Translations under genes and position numbers: made by a program
Shown: positions 19,554-28,677 of the stretch, in pieces
How positions within the stretch are numbered: position 1 is the first letter of the stretch
Layout: every line of letters starts with the position of its first letter
The notes under the pieces: generated by a model
What the model was told of the DNA's origin: nothing
The model's input: the letters and a program-made list of their open reading frames with translations, nothing else
The model's database searches: none
Source: Sphingomonas sp. Leaf339
Lineage (GTDB): Bacteria; Pseudomonadota; Alphaproteobacteria; Sphingomonadales; Sphingomonadaceae
Length of the DNA: 64,000 nt
Direction of reading: 5' to 3'
NCBI RefSeq assembly: GCF_001426195.1
Contig: NZ_LMRS01000001.1
Span: 374,501 to 438,500, forward strand

Positions 19554-21023
19554 TCAAGGCGTATCGCGCAACGCGCAGATATCCCCGCGCAGATCGCGCG
19601 CCGCGACCGGCCCCTCCTGCCCGACCGACAGATATCCGCGCTCCTTCACGTCATATCGGGGCCATTGCGGCAGGCCGGCACCGTTCGGGTCGCCGGTACG
19701 GACGAAATTGGTCCAATACGCCCTTAGCGGCGCGCCCGGCACGGTATTGAACACCGACGACAATTCGCTGCCATGCGTCACGCTGCCGCCCGGCGCGGCG
19801 TGGTCGAACTGATATTGCCACACGGGTATGCCCTGCGCCGTCAGCCGCTGCGACACCGCGACGGTGGGGCAGCGAAACGTCAGGTCGTTCGCCAGTTGCG
19901 CGGTCACGTCGCCCATTCGCGGATCGGCGACCGGTGTGCCACCCGCCTGCAGGCCATATAGCGCCAGCGCGCGCCCCGCCTGCGCCCCGAACTCCCGCGT
20001 CATCGTGGCACGCGCGGCGGGCAGGCCGCCGTGCAGCGACAATTCGATCGTGTTGACGCCGATGATGGTGCGGGCCGGATTGATCCGCCCCGCCGCCAGC
20101 GCCGCCGCCGGCGTCTCGCGCAGCACGCGGCCGTCGATCACCGCCTGCAACCAGATGAAGCTGTCATCGTCCAGATCTGGTACGTCGACCGCATCCTGCG
20201 CGGCGAGCACTTGCTCGACCGGCACCGCGCGCAGACCGGCGGCGGAGACGGCGGGCGGCAGCCCCACCTTGCTGGCGATCAGCATGCCGACACCCTCGTT
20301 CTGCGCCAGGGTGCGGGGTGCGACGCCGAAACCGGCCGTGCCGCTCTGCTCGATCGCCTGCGCGAACAGGCCGCGCGCGCCGGGCGACAGCATCTGCAAG
20401 CCGACATCCTGTGCCCCCGCCGATCCGCCCGCGATCGTCACCTTCGCCGGATCGCCGCCGAAGTGCGAAATATTGCGGCGGACCCAGTCAAGCGCCGCCT
20501 GTTGGTCCATCAACCCATAATTGCCCGATGTGCCGCCCTGCTCCGCCGACAAGGCGGGGTGCGACATGAAGCCGAGCGCCCCCAGCCGATACTGGATGCT
20601 GACCAGCACGATCCCGGTATCGGTGATGGTCGATTCGACGGTACCACCGCCTGCACCACCGCGATTGGCGCCGCCATGGATCCACACCAGCACTGGCAGT
20701 TTCGCCGACGCCGCCAGTCGCGGCGTGCGGATATCGAGGAACAGGCAATCCTCCGCCCCCGATTGCGCCGCCGCCCGGTTCCATTCGCCATAGTCCGATT
20801 GCGGGCAGGCGGCGTGGGGCAGGGTGGTATCGACCGGCACCGTCCAGCGCGCCGGCCGCCGTGGCGCCCGCCAGCGCAACGGCCCGGCCGGCGCCGCCGC
20901 AAAGCGGATGCCGCGAAAAACCGCGCCACCGGCGGCCAACGCCTCGCCCCGCACCGGCCCGTCGTCGGTCCTGACGACGGCCGACGGCTGCGCGACGGCG
21001 GTTGCCAGCGCGAGCAGGATCAT
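19554..21023 (-). CDS. Carboxylesterase, type B (alpha/beta hydrolase)
   Basis: A 489-residue exported esterase of the carboxylesterase/lipase (type B) family. A short signal peptide (MILLALATAVAQ) is followed by the family landmarks: FRGIRFAAAPAGPLRW, EDCLFLDIRTPR, the oxyanion-hole WIHGGAN, and the nucleophile elbow AGGSAGAQ with the catalytic serine. A histidine in THGSELSSVFN is the likely catalytic base. Its ATG overlaps the stop of the SGNH hydrolase gene by four bases, so it is the last gene of an operon starting with GH2. It may remove acyl groups from plant polysaccharide or side chains; the substrate is not known. Confidence 0.9.
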   Translation of the reverse strand: MILLALATAVAQPSAVVRTDDGPVRGEALAAGGAVFRGIRFAAAPAGPLRWRAPRRPARWTVPVDTTLPHAACPQSDYGEWNRAAAQSGAEDCLFLDIRTPRLAASAKLPVLVWIHGGANRGGAGGGTVESTITDTGIVLVSIQYRLGALGFMSHPALSAEQGGTSGNYGLMDQQAALDWVRRNISHFGGDPAKVTIAGGSAGAQDVGLQMLSPGARGLFAQAIEQSGTAGFGVAPRTLAQNEGVGMLIASKVGLPPAVSAAGLRAVPVEQVLAAQDAVDVPDLDDDSFIWLQAVIDGRVLRETPAAALAAGRINPARTIIGVNTIELSLHGGLPAARATMTREFGAQAGRALALYGLQAGGTPVADPRMGDVTAQLANDLTFRCPTVAVSQRLTAQGIPVWQYQFDHAAPGGSVTHGSELSSVFNTVPGAPLRAYWTNFVRTGDPNGAGLPQWPRYDVKERGYLSVGQEGPVAARDLRGDICALRDTP

Positions 21024-21772
21024 CGCGCGATCGGCTTCGGGGCGGGCTTTGCCAGCGCCGCCTTGATCGCCGCTTCGGCGACCGGCGCCATCACCTGATA
21101 TCCCGCATCGTTCGGATGCACGCCGTCATAGGTGTACGCCGCTTTCAAAGCCTGCCCGTCATGTAGCGCGGTCCAGTAATCGGCATAGGTCGCGCCCGTC
21201 CGCGCGGCGTAGTCCTTCAGCCAGGCATTGGTCTGCGCGATGCGCGGCGCGGTGGCGAGGCCGGGCCGCCACGGAAAATGATCCGCCGGCGGGATCGACG
21301 CCAGGATGACGCGGATACCGTGCGCGCGCGCCAGTTCGGCCATCGTCATGATGTTGGCATGCGTCTGCTCGATCGTCATCGGGCCGGTGTTGCCGGCGAT
21401 GTCGTTGGTCCCCGCCATGATCTGCACCACCGCCGGCTTCAGGTCGATCACGTCCTGCCGGAAACGCAGCACCATCTGCGGCGTCGTCTGCCCGCCGATC
21501 CCGCGATCGAGGCGACCGGGCGTGAAGAATGCCGGCACCTTGTCGATCCACCCCTGCGTGATCGAATCGCCCATGAACACGATCCGCGGCACCTTGGCGT
21601 CCGGCGTCGGCAGCGCGGCGTTGGCGGCGCGATACCGTTCCAGCCACGGCCAGTCCTGATGCAACCGCACCTCCGCTTCCTGCTCGGCGGCGGTCGGCTT
21701 GGGCGTCTGGGCAAACAGCGCGGCGAAGGGGAGCGATATCATCAGCGTGGCAGCAAGCATTTTCATCATCAT
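21020..21772 (-). CDS. SGNH/GDSL-type esterase, exported
   Basis: A 250-residue hydrolase with a signal peptide to about residue 22 (ending FAALFAQ). The four SGNH blocks are present: Ser in FMGDSITQGW, Gly in GIGGQTTPQM, Asn in MAGTNDIAGN and the His of DGVHPNDAGY. Enzymes of this kind often remove acetyl groups from plant polysaccharides or other esters. The gene lies 6 bp after the GH2 gene and its stop overlaps the start of the carboxylesterase, so the three exported enzymes are made together. The substrate is not predictable from sequence. Confidence 0.9.
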   Translation of the reverse strand: MMMKMLAATLMISLPFAALFAQTPKPTAAEQEAEVRLHQDWPWLERYRAANAALPTPDAKVPRIVFMGDSITQGWIDKVPAFFTPGRLDRGIGGQTTPQMVLRFRQDVIDLKPAVVQIMAGTNDIAGNTGPMTIEQTHANIMTMAELARAHGIRVILASIPPADHFPWRPGLATAPRIAQTNAWLKDYAARTGATYADYWTALHDGQALKAAYTYDGVHPNDAGYQVMAPVAEAAIKAALAKPAPKPIAR

Positions 21773-21778
21773 ATCCTC

Positions 21779-24700
21779 TTATCGTACCGTCGCGGGGGCG
21801 AAATTCCAGCCACGAAGCGCCACCGTCTCGCCGCGCGCCTTGGCACTCGGGTAACGGATCGTCACCACCCGGCTTTCGCCCGGCAATAGCGAGACATAGT
21901 TGTCCGAGAAATACGCCGGCAGCACCTGCGTGCCATCCGCGTTCATCACGGTCAGCTTCGTCTCGATCGCCGGCACCGCGCCCGGATTGCGTACCGTCAC
22001 GCGCATCTCGGTCTCGTCGCCCACCGTCGTCCGCGCGCCGGTCGTCTCCAGCGTCACCGGCGCCAGCGCGTTCATCGCCTGGAACTGCGCGTCGGTCGCC
22101 GCCTGCCAATAGAAGTTGTTAGACAGCTCGACGCCCTTCGCATCCGTCGCCTTCAGCGCGATCAGCGCGACGCCGCCTGCGGTCAGGCGTGGCAGGTCGA
22201 GCGTGAACGCGTCACTCGCCGCCTCATGCGCGCCCGTGATCGTCGCGGTGCGATCGGCCAACGGCTTGCCAGCCAGATCGACGACCTTTGCCGACACCGT
22301 CACGCCGCGCAGGTCGGTCAACCGGTTGTTGACCAGCACTACCTTGCCATCGGGCAGGTTCATCTGGACGTGCACCGGCTCCGACGCCTTCTTCACGCCA
22401 TAGAAGCTGGCCTGCGTGTCGTAGTCGGACGAGAATATCTGCCACGCCGATGACGGCCAGGCCGGCTGCGTCATCCACAGCATCCGCCCGGAATGCTCGG
22501 TCCACAGACCCGCATTCATCCCCTCGAAGATGGCGCGGTACGACTCGTACTGCATCATCTGCGCCTTGCGCTCGAAATCCTCGAGTGAGGTGCCCGCCCC
22601 GAACCGCGTCGCCAGCGCGTTCATATACGTACTGACCGCGCCGTTCCCGGTCTGGTGCCAGTCGTGATACGCCCACGCATCGCTGATCGGCCACTGGTCG
22701 GCGGCCGGGATCGCCCGCTTCCACGCCTCCAGCGTCGGCAGCGACGGCGTTCCGCTCTCGACCGAGAAACCCTTGGCATGGGTGGTGAAATACTCGACCG
22801 GCGGCCGCCAGTTGTACGGGCCGGAATTCTGCAGGTTCACCCGGTTGGACGACCCCATGTACAGGCGCGTGCCGTCCTCCTGGTGGATCAGGTCTTCCAG
22901 CGCCTCGTTCAGGATCGGCTGCGGCACGCCCTCGTTACGCCCGAACCACACGACGATCGAAGGGTGGTTGCGATAGCGCTTCACCACGTCCGTCGCGTTC
23001 TTCATGAACAGCGCCGGGTCCTGCGTCTCGATGTTATAGTCCTGCGTCGATTCCCAGAAATCGCTCAGTACCATCAGGCCATATTCGTCGGCCAAATCGA
23101 AGAAACTGTCCTCGGTATTCTGTCCCACCCAGTTGCGGATGATGTTCTGATGCGCGTCCTTGTGCAGCCGGAACATCGGTTCCAGATGCGCGCGATCGAT
23201 GCGCTTCATGAAGTCGTCCATGCCGATATTGCCGCCGCGCGCCGCGATCTTCACGCCGTTGACGCGGATTGTCAGATACGGCGACAGGCGCGGATCGTCC
23301 TTGGCCGGCGTGACGGCCGGCGACCGTTCCGCCCCCGGCTTCAGGCTCGCCGCCCAGCCGCCCGCCACCTTGCGGATGCCGGTATGCGATCCGTCGACGA
23401 TCTTCTGGCCCAGCGCCCGCGCCTCGGTCAGGTCGACCGTCACGCGCTCCAGTTCCTCTTTCTGATCCATCAGCGACAGGTCGTACGTCACCTGCCGCAT
23501 CCCGAAGCGCAGCTTCTTCTCGTCGCTCGCCCGGCCATCGACCGTCGCGGTCAGCGTCAGGTCGTGCAGCGCCTGCTCGCCATAGCCGTTCGGCCACCAC
23601 AGCTTCGGATTGCGCACCGACAATTGCCGGAACTCGGACGGCTTCATCACCACATCGGCGCTTTGCCCGGCGGCAAGCTGCACCTGCTTCTCGACCGTCA
23701 CGTCGTCGAACGTCGCGCGCACCGTGGCGGTGACGGGGGCGGTGCCGCTGTTCGATACCGGCGTCGTGATCTCAACCTCCGCCACCGAATTGTCCGTCCG
23801 CGGCAGCGCGGTCACGACATGCGCGTCGCCGATCGTCGCCGCGCCCGTCGCCTCCAGAGTCACGCCTTGCCACAGGCCGGTGTTGCGATCGCGGATGCTG
23901 GGAATCCAGTCCCACCCTTCCGTCGCGACGAAGGTCGGGCCGTCCAGCATCATCATGCCGCCATTCTCACCAACGCCGGCGGTCAGCGATTCCTCGTGCG
24001 CGATGCCGGGGTGCGGCGGCGGCGACACCTTCACCGCCACTGCGTTGCGCCCGGCCGCCAGCGTCACAGGGAAGCGGCCCCGGATGAACGCGCCCTTCAT
24101 CGTGCCGACCATCACGCCGTTCACCCACACCTCGGCCGCGTAATTGACGCCCTTGAAGGTCAGCCACTGGCGCTTGCCCGCCGCATCGGCGGGTACGTCG
24201 AACTCGCTGCGATACCAGTAATCCTGCCGCGCGAGCCGTTCGGGGATGACGGTGTTGTTCAGGCCGTATGCGGGATCGGGATAAACGCCACGATCGACCA
24301 GCGTCGTCAGCACGGTGCCCGGCACCGTCGCCGCATACCAGCGGCTGGCGTCGAAGCCCGCGCGGCTGAGCGTCGCGCCCGGCGCCGTCACCGTCGGCGC
24401 CTCCGCCAGTCGCCAGCCGGCGATGTCCCACTTGCCCGGCGCGGTCGCGACCAGCGCGGGGCCGGTCGGCAGCGGCTTGGCGACGGGGGCGGGGATCGGC
24501 GCCTTCGACCGGGGTAGCGTCCACGCGTCCTGCGGCACCTTCTGCCCGTACATCTGCTGCACCTGCACCGGCCAATGCGGGCTGCCGGTCTGGAAGGTGA
24601 TGGTGGCAACATCAGGCTGCGTCACGGCACGGCCGCGTAGATCGGCGGCAGTCAACGCCCCTTGCTCCAGTTGGAAACCCGCGACCCGCCCGGCGAATGC

Positions 24701-25207
24701 CGTCGCACCGATACGCGGCGCCAACGTCGCCACGGGCGCAACCGGCGCGGCGGTGACGCGACCCTGTGCGACCTGCCGCCCATCGACGAACAACCGCGCG
24801 ACGCCATTATCCACCGTTGCCGCGACATACCGCCAGCGGCCGGCCATCAGCCGCGCCGGCGCGGTCAGCGTGCCGCTCTCGGTGACGAGGGCCGGGCGGC
24901 CGTCGGTCAGCGCCAGATACCGCCTGGGCCCCGTCGCCGCCTCACCGAAACCTGCCACCAGCACGGTGCCCGTCGCGATGGCACGCGGTTCGACCCAGCC
25001 CGACAGCGTCCAGGCCGGTGCCGCCACCGCCGCCGCACCATCGCCACCGATCGCGCGGACGTAGCTGTCGCCGCCGGGGGGCAGGTCCGCGTTGATCGGG
25101 CCATAGGTCTGCGCCGTCGCGATCGCGGGCAGGGTGCTTGCCAGGACGGTCGCGAAAATTCCCAGTCTTGCCGAGCGCGATACCGCCGCCGTCCGTGCCT
25201 TGCGCAT
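21779..25207 (-). CDS. Exported glycoside hydrolase family 2 with N-terminal LamG-like domain
   Basis: A 1142-residue enzyme. The ATG at 25207 has GGAGG seven or so bases upstream and a signal peptide ending near IATAQ. The order is a LamG/concanavalin-like domain (about residues 40-200), a GH2 sugar-binding jelly roll (about 255-450, with YAATVPGTVLTTLVDRG), an immunoglobulin-like domain and the catalytic barrel. The likely acid/base is Glu759 in VWFGRNEG and the nucleophile Glu817 in FSVESGTPS. The layout resembles exo-glucosaminidase or mannosidase-type GH2 rather than beta-galactosidase. It is the first gene of the esterase operon and is divergent from a GH3 gene. Confidence 0.85.
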   Translation of the reverse strand: MRKARTAAVSRSARLGIFATVLASTLPAIATAQTYGPINADLPPGGDSYVRAIGGDGAAAVAAPAWTLSGWVEPRAIATGTVLVAGFGEAATGPRRYLALTDGRPALVTESGTLTAPARLMAGRWRYVAATVDNGVARLFVDGRQVAQGRVTAAPVAPVATLAPRIGATAFAGRVAGFQLEQGALTAADLRGRAVTQPDVATITFQTGSPHWPVQVQQMYGQKVPQDAWTLPRSKAPIPAPVAKPLPTGPALVATAPGKWDIAGWRLAEAPTVTAPGATLSRAGFDASRWYAATVPGTVLTTLVDRGVYPDPAYGLNNTVIPERLARQDYWYRSEFDVPADAAGKRQWLTFKGVNYAAEVWVNGVMVGTMKGAFIRGRFPVTLAAGRNAVAVKVSPPPHPGIAHEESLTAGVGENGGMMMLDGPTFVATEGWDWIPSIRDRNTGLWQGVTLEATGAATIGDAHVVTALPRTDNSVAEVEITTPVSNSGTAPVTATVRATFDDVTVEKQVQLAAGQSADVVMKPSEFRQLSVRNPKLWWPNGYGEQALHDLTLTATVDGRASDEKKLRFGMRQVTYDLSLMDQKEELERVTVDLTEARALGQKIVDGSHTGIRKVAGGWAASLKPGAERSPAVTPAKDDPRLSPYLTIRVNGVKIAARGGNIGMDDFMKRIDRAHLEPMFRLHKDAHQNIIRNWVGQNTEDSFFDLADEYGLMVLSDFWESTQDYNIETQDPALFMKNATDVVKRYRNHPSIVVWFGRNEGVPQPILNEALEDLIHQEDGTRLYMGSSNRVNLQNSGPYNWRPPVEYFTTHAKGFSVESGTPSLPTLEAWKRAIPAADQWPISDAWAYHDWHQTGNGAVSTYMNALATRFGAGTSLEDFERKAQMMQYESYRAIFEGMNAGLWTEHSGRMLWMTQPAWPSSAWQIFSSDYDTQASFYGVKKASEPVHVQMNLPDGKVVLVNNRLTDLRGVTVSAKVVDLAGKPLADRTATITGAHEAASDAFTLDLPRLTAGGVALIALKATDAKGVELSNNFYWQAATDAQFQAMNALAPVTLETTGARTTVGDETEMRVTVRNPGAVPAIETKLTVMNADGTQVLPAYFSDNYVSLLPGESRVVTIRYPSAKARGETVALRGWNFAPATVR

Positions 25208-25376
25208 GTCATCCTCCCGTATCGCGGTCGTTGCCGCCGCCCGCGCGGCATCAAGCACAGCGATCGGAAAAAGCCAAATTGAAATACGAATTATTGACAG
25301 AGGGCGTCATCATGGCATTGGTTCGCTACGCGCCGCAGACCAGACGGCAACGATATGCAGAGGATGCGAAGGGCAG
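25208..25376. promoter_or_regulatory. Divergent control region between GH2 and GH3
   Basis: This 169-bp gap lies between two divergent starts. It has a clearly AT-rich patch at about 25276-25299 (with AATTGAAATACGAATT and a TTGACA hexamer at 25294), unusual for the surrounding high GC. That is where a shared promoter or operator would be expected, but no convincing -10 element pairs with TTGACA on the plus strand. No regulator gene lies beside it. Confidence 0.35.
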
Positions 25377-27881
25377 ATGACGATGCGCAACACGATATGG
25401 GTCGCCGGTGCGGCGATGGGTCTGGTGCTGACGACGGTGGCCGCCGCGCCCCTGATGGCTCAACAGGCAATGGCCGGGCAGACGGCGGAGCAGCAACTGT
25501 CGCCCGTGGCCCACCCCGCACAATGGCCTCTCCTGAACCTGAAGCGCAAGCCCGATCCCAAGGTCGAGGCCCGCGTCGATGCCCTGCTGAAACGCATGTC
25601 GATCGAGGACAAGGTCGGCCAGTTGCTTCAGGTCGACATCGCCAGCATCACGCCCAAGGACTTTGAAACCTACAAGCTCGGCTCGATCCTGAACGGCGGC
25701 AATTCGGCCCCGAACAACGACGAACTGGCTCCTGCGCCCGAATGGCTGAAGCTGTTCGACGCGTTCTACGACGCCTCGGTCAAGCGCACCGACGGTCGCC
25801 CCGTCGTCCCCGTCATCTGGGGGACCGATGCGGTCCACGGTGCCAACAACATCGTCGGCGCCACGCTATTCCCACATAATATCGGCCTTGGCGCGATGCG
25901 CGATCCCGCGCTTATCAAGCGCATCGGTGCCGCCACCGCCGCTGAAACCGCCGCGACCGGCATCGACTGGAGCTTCGCGCCCACCGTCGCCGTCGTGCAG
26001 GACGATCGCTGGGGCCGCACCTATGAAAGCTATTCCGAGGACCCCGCGATCGTCGCTTCCTATGCCGGCCAGATGGTCGAGGGCATCCAGGGTGTCGTCG
26101 GTCAGGATTTCATGAAGCCCGGCCATGTCATCTCCTCGGTGAAGCATTTCCTGGGTGATGGCGGCACCGGCGGCCGCGATCAGGGTGACACCCGCGTTCC
26201 TGAAGCGGTGCTGCGCGACGTCCACGCCGCCGGCTATCGCACCTCGCTGGAGGCCGGTGCGCTCACCGTAATGCCCAGCTTCTCCAGCTGGAACGGTGAG
26301 AAGATGACCGGCAACAAGAGCCTGCTGACCGGTGTGCTGAAAGAGCGTTGGGGCTTCGACGGCCTCACCATCGGCGACTGGAACGCGCATGGTCAGGTGC
26401 AGGGCTGCACCAACGAGGATTGCCCGGCCGCGATCAACGCCGGCCTCGACATGTTCATGTATTCCGGCCCCGGTTGGAAACAGCTCTATGACAACACGTT
26501 GCGTGAGGCGAAGTCGGGCGAGATCACGGCCGCGCGCCTTGACGACGCGGTCCGCCGCATCCTGCGCGTGAAGGTGCTGGCCGGCACGTTCGAGGCGGGT
26601 CGCCCCTCGTCGCGCCCGACCGCGGGCAAGTTCGACCTGCTCGGCAGCCCCGAACACCGCGCGATCGCGCGTCAGGCAGTCGCCGAATCGCTCGTCCTGC
26701 TGAAGAACAACGGTAGCGTCCTGCCGCTGAAGGCCGGCGCCAACATCCTCGTCGCCGGTCGCGCGGCGGACGATATCGGCGTCCAGTCGGGCGGCTGGTC
26801 GATCACGTGGCAGGGGACCGACGTGAAGAACAAGGATTTCCCCAACGGCCAGTCGATCTGGTCCGGCATGGATCAGGCGATCCGTGCCGCCGGCGGCAAG
26901 GCGACGCTCTCGACGGACGGCAGCTATGCCGCGAAGCCCGATGTCGCCGTCGTCGTGTTTGGCGAAACCCCCTACGCCGAATTTACCGGCGATCGCCCGA
27001 CGCTCGAATACAGTCCGGAGGACAAGTCCGACCTCGCCTTGCTGAAGAAGCTGAAGGCGGCGGGCATCCCCACCGTCGCGGTGTTCCTGTCGGGCCGGCC
27101 GCTCTGGGTGAATCCGGAAATGAACGTCGCCGATGCCTTTGTCGCCGCGTTCCTGCCCGGCACCGAGGGGGGCGGCGTCGCTGACGTGCTGGTCGCTGGC
27201 AAGAACGGCCGGCCGCAGCGCGACTTCCACGGCAAGCTCAGCTTCAGCTGGCCGAAGCGGCTCGATCAATATGTCCTGAACAAGCGCGACCCGAACTACG
27301 ACCCGCTGTTCCCGATCGGTTACGGCCTGAACTATGCCGCGCCAGCGACGGTGGCGAAGCTGGACGAGGCGCGCCCGGCCGTGACTAGCGGCGACCAGAA
27401 CGCGCTGTTCACCCGCGGCCGCGCCGCCGCCGGTGCCCGGCTGGAGACGACTGGCGCCGTCGTCCTGACCCGCACCGATCGCAGCGCGCAGGAAGACTCG
27501 CTTCGCCTCGCGTGGAGCGGCACCGGCAAGGGTCGTCTCGCGGTCGAACAGGCGATGCCGATCGACGTCAGCCGCGAAAGCAACGGCCAGCTCAGCATCG
27601 TCGTCGATTACCGCCTGCGCACGAAGCCAACCGGCCCGGTGACGATCGGCATGGAGGGCGGCAAGACCGCCACCGTGCCGGTCGGCGGCGCGCTGACCGC
27701 GGCGGCAAACAGCTGGGGTACGATGGCCGTGCCATTGCATTGCTTCGCCGATGGCGGCGTCGACATGAAGAAGGTCACGCGCAGTTTCATGATGGAAACC
27801 GCCGGCAAGCTCGACATCGATATCTCGGGCATCCGTATCGCCAGCGCCCCGCCGGGGCCGGTCAGCTGCGGGGCGAACTAG
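25377..27881 (+). CDS. Exported glycoside hydrolase family 3 beta-glucosidase
   Basis: An 834-residue exported enzyme. It starts at ATG 25377 (ATG 25383 is possible) and has a signal peptide ending near APLMAQQ. It has a GH3 N-terminal barrel (about residues 50-380, GTDAVHGANN, VKHFLGDGGT), the catalytic Asp334 in GLTIGDWNAHG, the GH3 C-terminal domain (VLLKNNGSVLPL, WSGMDQAIRA) and an extra C-terminal beta domain of about 170 residues ending in a cysteine pair. This corresponds to the exo-1,4-beta-glucosidase/glucohydrolase type of Xanthomonas and Pseudomonas. It would cut glucosyl or xylosyl residues from oligosaccharides in the periplasm. A strong terminator follows. Confidence 0.92.
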   Translation: MTMRNTIWVAGAAMGLVLTTVAAAPLMAQQAMAGQTAEQQLSPVAHPAQWPLLNLKRKPDPKVEARVDALLKRMSIEDKVGQLLQVDIASITPKDFETYKLGSILNGGNSAPNNDELAPAPEWLKLFDAFYDASVKRTDGRPVVPVIWGTDAVHGANNIVGATLFPHNIGLGAMRDPALIKRIGAATAAETAATGIDWSFAPTVAVVQDDRWGRTYESYSEDPAIVASYAGQMVEGIQGVVGQDFMKPGHVISSVKHFLGDGGTGGRDQGDTRVPEAVLRDVHAAGYRTSLEAGALTVMPSFSSWNGEKMTGNKSLLTGVLKERWGFDGLTIGDWNAHGQVQGCTNEDCPAAINAGLDMFMYSGPGWKQLYDNTLREAKSGEITAARLDDAVRRILRVKVLAGTFEAGRPSSRPTAGKFDLLGSPEHRAIARQAVAESLVLLKNNGSVLPLKAGANILVAGRAADDIGVQSGGWSITWQGTDVKNKDFPNGQSIWSGMDQAIRAAGGKATLSTDGSYAAKPDVAVVVFGETPYAEFTGDRPTLEYSPEDKSDLALLKKLKAAGIPTVAVFLSGRPLWVNPEMNVADAFVAAFLPGTEGGGVADVLVAGKNGRPQRDFHGKLSFSWPKRLDQYVLNKRDPNYDPLFPIGYGLNYAAPATVAKLDEARPAVTSGDQNALFTRGRAAAGARLETTGAVVLTRTDRSAQEDSLRLAWSGTGKGRLAVEQAMPIDVSRESNGQLSIVVDYRLRTKPTGPVTIGMEGGKTATVPVGGALTAAANSWGTMAVPLHCFADGGVDMKKVTRSFMMETAGKLDIDISGIRIASAPPGPVSCGAN

Positions 27882-27997
27882 GCCCGGACAACCGATTGCA
27901 ATCTTTGCATGCTGAATAATGCATAAAGCAATTGATTTAATGTTCGCTGCACTGCAAAAGGAACTCGCCTTTCAGGCATCCTCTCCTAAAAACTTTT

Positions 27998-28023
27998 GGC
28001 CGGGCTAGTCCCGGCCTTTTTTT
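27998..28023 (+). terminator. Rho-independent terminator after the GH3 gene
   Basis: GGCCGGG (27998-28004) and CCCGGCC (28010-28016) form a 7-bp stem with a 5-base loop, followed by seven T residues. It is 116 bp beyond the GH3 stop. The surrounding 247-bp gap (27882-28128) holds no gene. Closer to the stop it has a small imperfect palindrome around TTTGCAT...ATGCA, and near its end a direct repeat GCCTAACTTT (28101 and 28112). Confidence 0.8.
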
Positions 28024-28128
28024 GTTGGAAGCCCGGCCATACAAGGACGGGCAAGGGTTCCGAATGTCCGGTCACCGTCGTTTGGATGGAACCGGTTTAG
28101 GCCTAACTTTAGCCTAACTTTCCAGCGA

Positions 28129-28677
28129 TCAGCCGCCCCGCATCAGGTCGATCAGACCCAAAGCCGCCACCGTCGTCGCATCCTTGATCGTGCCGTCCCG
28201 GATCATCGCGATCACCGCCTCCCGCGCGAAAGTGCCACTGACGAGGCCCTGTTCCTCCACCTCCAGCGCCGTCTCCGTCCGGGTCAATTCCTCCGCCAGG
28301 AACACATGGCACCCTTGCGTCGAGTAACCGACCGCGGTGAACAGATGCCCGATCCGGGTCATCCGCCCCGCGACCAATCCCGTCTCCTCGCGCAGTTCTC
28401 CGCGGGCCAGCTCGACCGGATCGGCGTCTGGTGCATGCTCCCACGCCCCTTGTGGAAACTCCCAGTACCGGCCCTTCACCGGATACCGGTACTGCTCCAC
28501 CAGATGCAGCGACCCATCCGCATCCACCGGCACGATCACCGCGAAGTCGGGCTTCTCGACCACGCCGTAAATGCCGGTCGATCCATCCGCCCGCCGCACC
28601 TGATCCTCGCGGACATGCATCCAGCGGTTGCGATAGGCCGTGCGGCTTTCGATCGTCTCGATCTCATGGGTCGTCAT
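28129..28677 (-). CDS. Nudix hydrolase, ADP-sugar pyrophosphatase type
   Basis: A 182-residue Nudix enzyme that would cleave ADP-ribose or similar nucleoside-diphosphate sugars. The Nudix box is GAWEHAPDADPVELARGELREETGLV; its glutamates that bind the metal are intact, although Gly stands where Arg opens the REUxEExGU motif. The IYGVVEKPDFAVIVPVD segment upstream is typical of the ADP-ribose pyrophosphatase subgroup. Its ATG overlaps the stop of the large exported-protein gene by four bases, so the two are co-translated, though one is cytoplasmic and one exported. Confidence 0.88.
   Translation of the reverse strand: MTTHEIETIESRTAYRNRWMHVREDQVRRADGSTGIYGVVEKPDFAVIVPVDADGSLHLVEQYRYPVKGRYWEFPQGAWEHAPDADPVELARGELREETGLVAGRMTRIGHLFTAVGYSTQGCHVFLAEELTRTETALEVEEQGLVSGTFAREAVIAMIRDGTIKDATTVAALGLIDLMRGG

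Noticed and set aside
22655..24517. 620-codon plus-strand frame over the GH2 gene
   Set aside because: Antisense to the GH2 gene, Arg/His-rich and low in normal protein pattern; the GH2 frame carries domain and catalytic motifs.
25866..27740. 624-codon minus-strand frame over the GH3 gene
   Set aside because: Antisense to the GH3 enzyme and rich in Arg, Gly and Ala, which is what a shadow frame of GC-rich coding DNA looks like.
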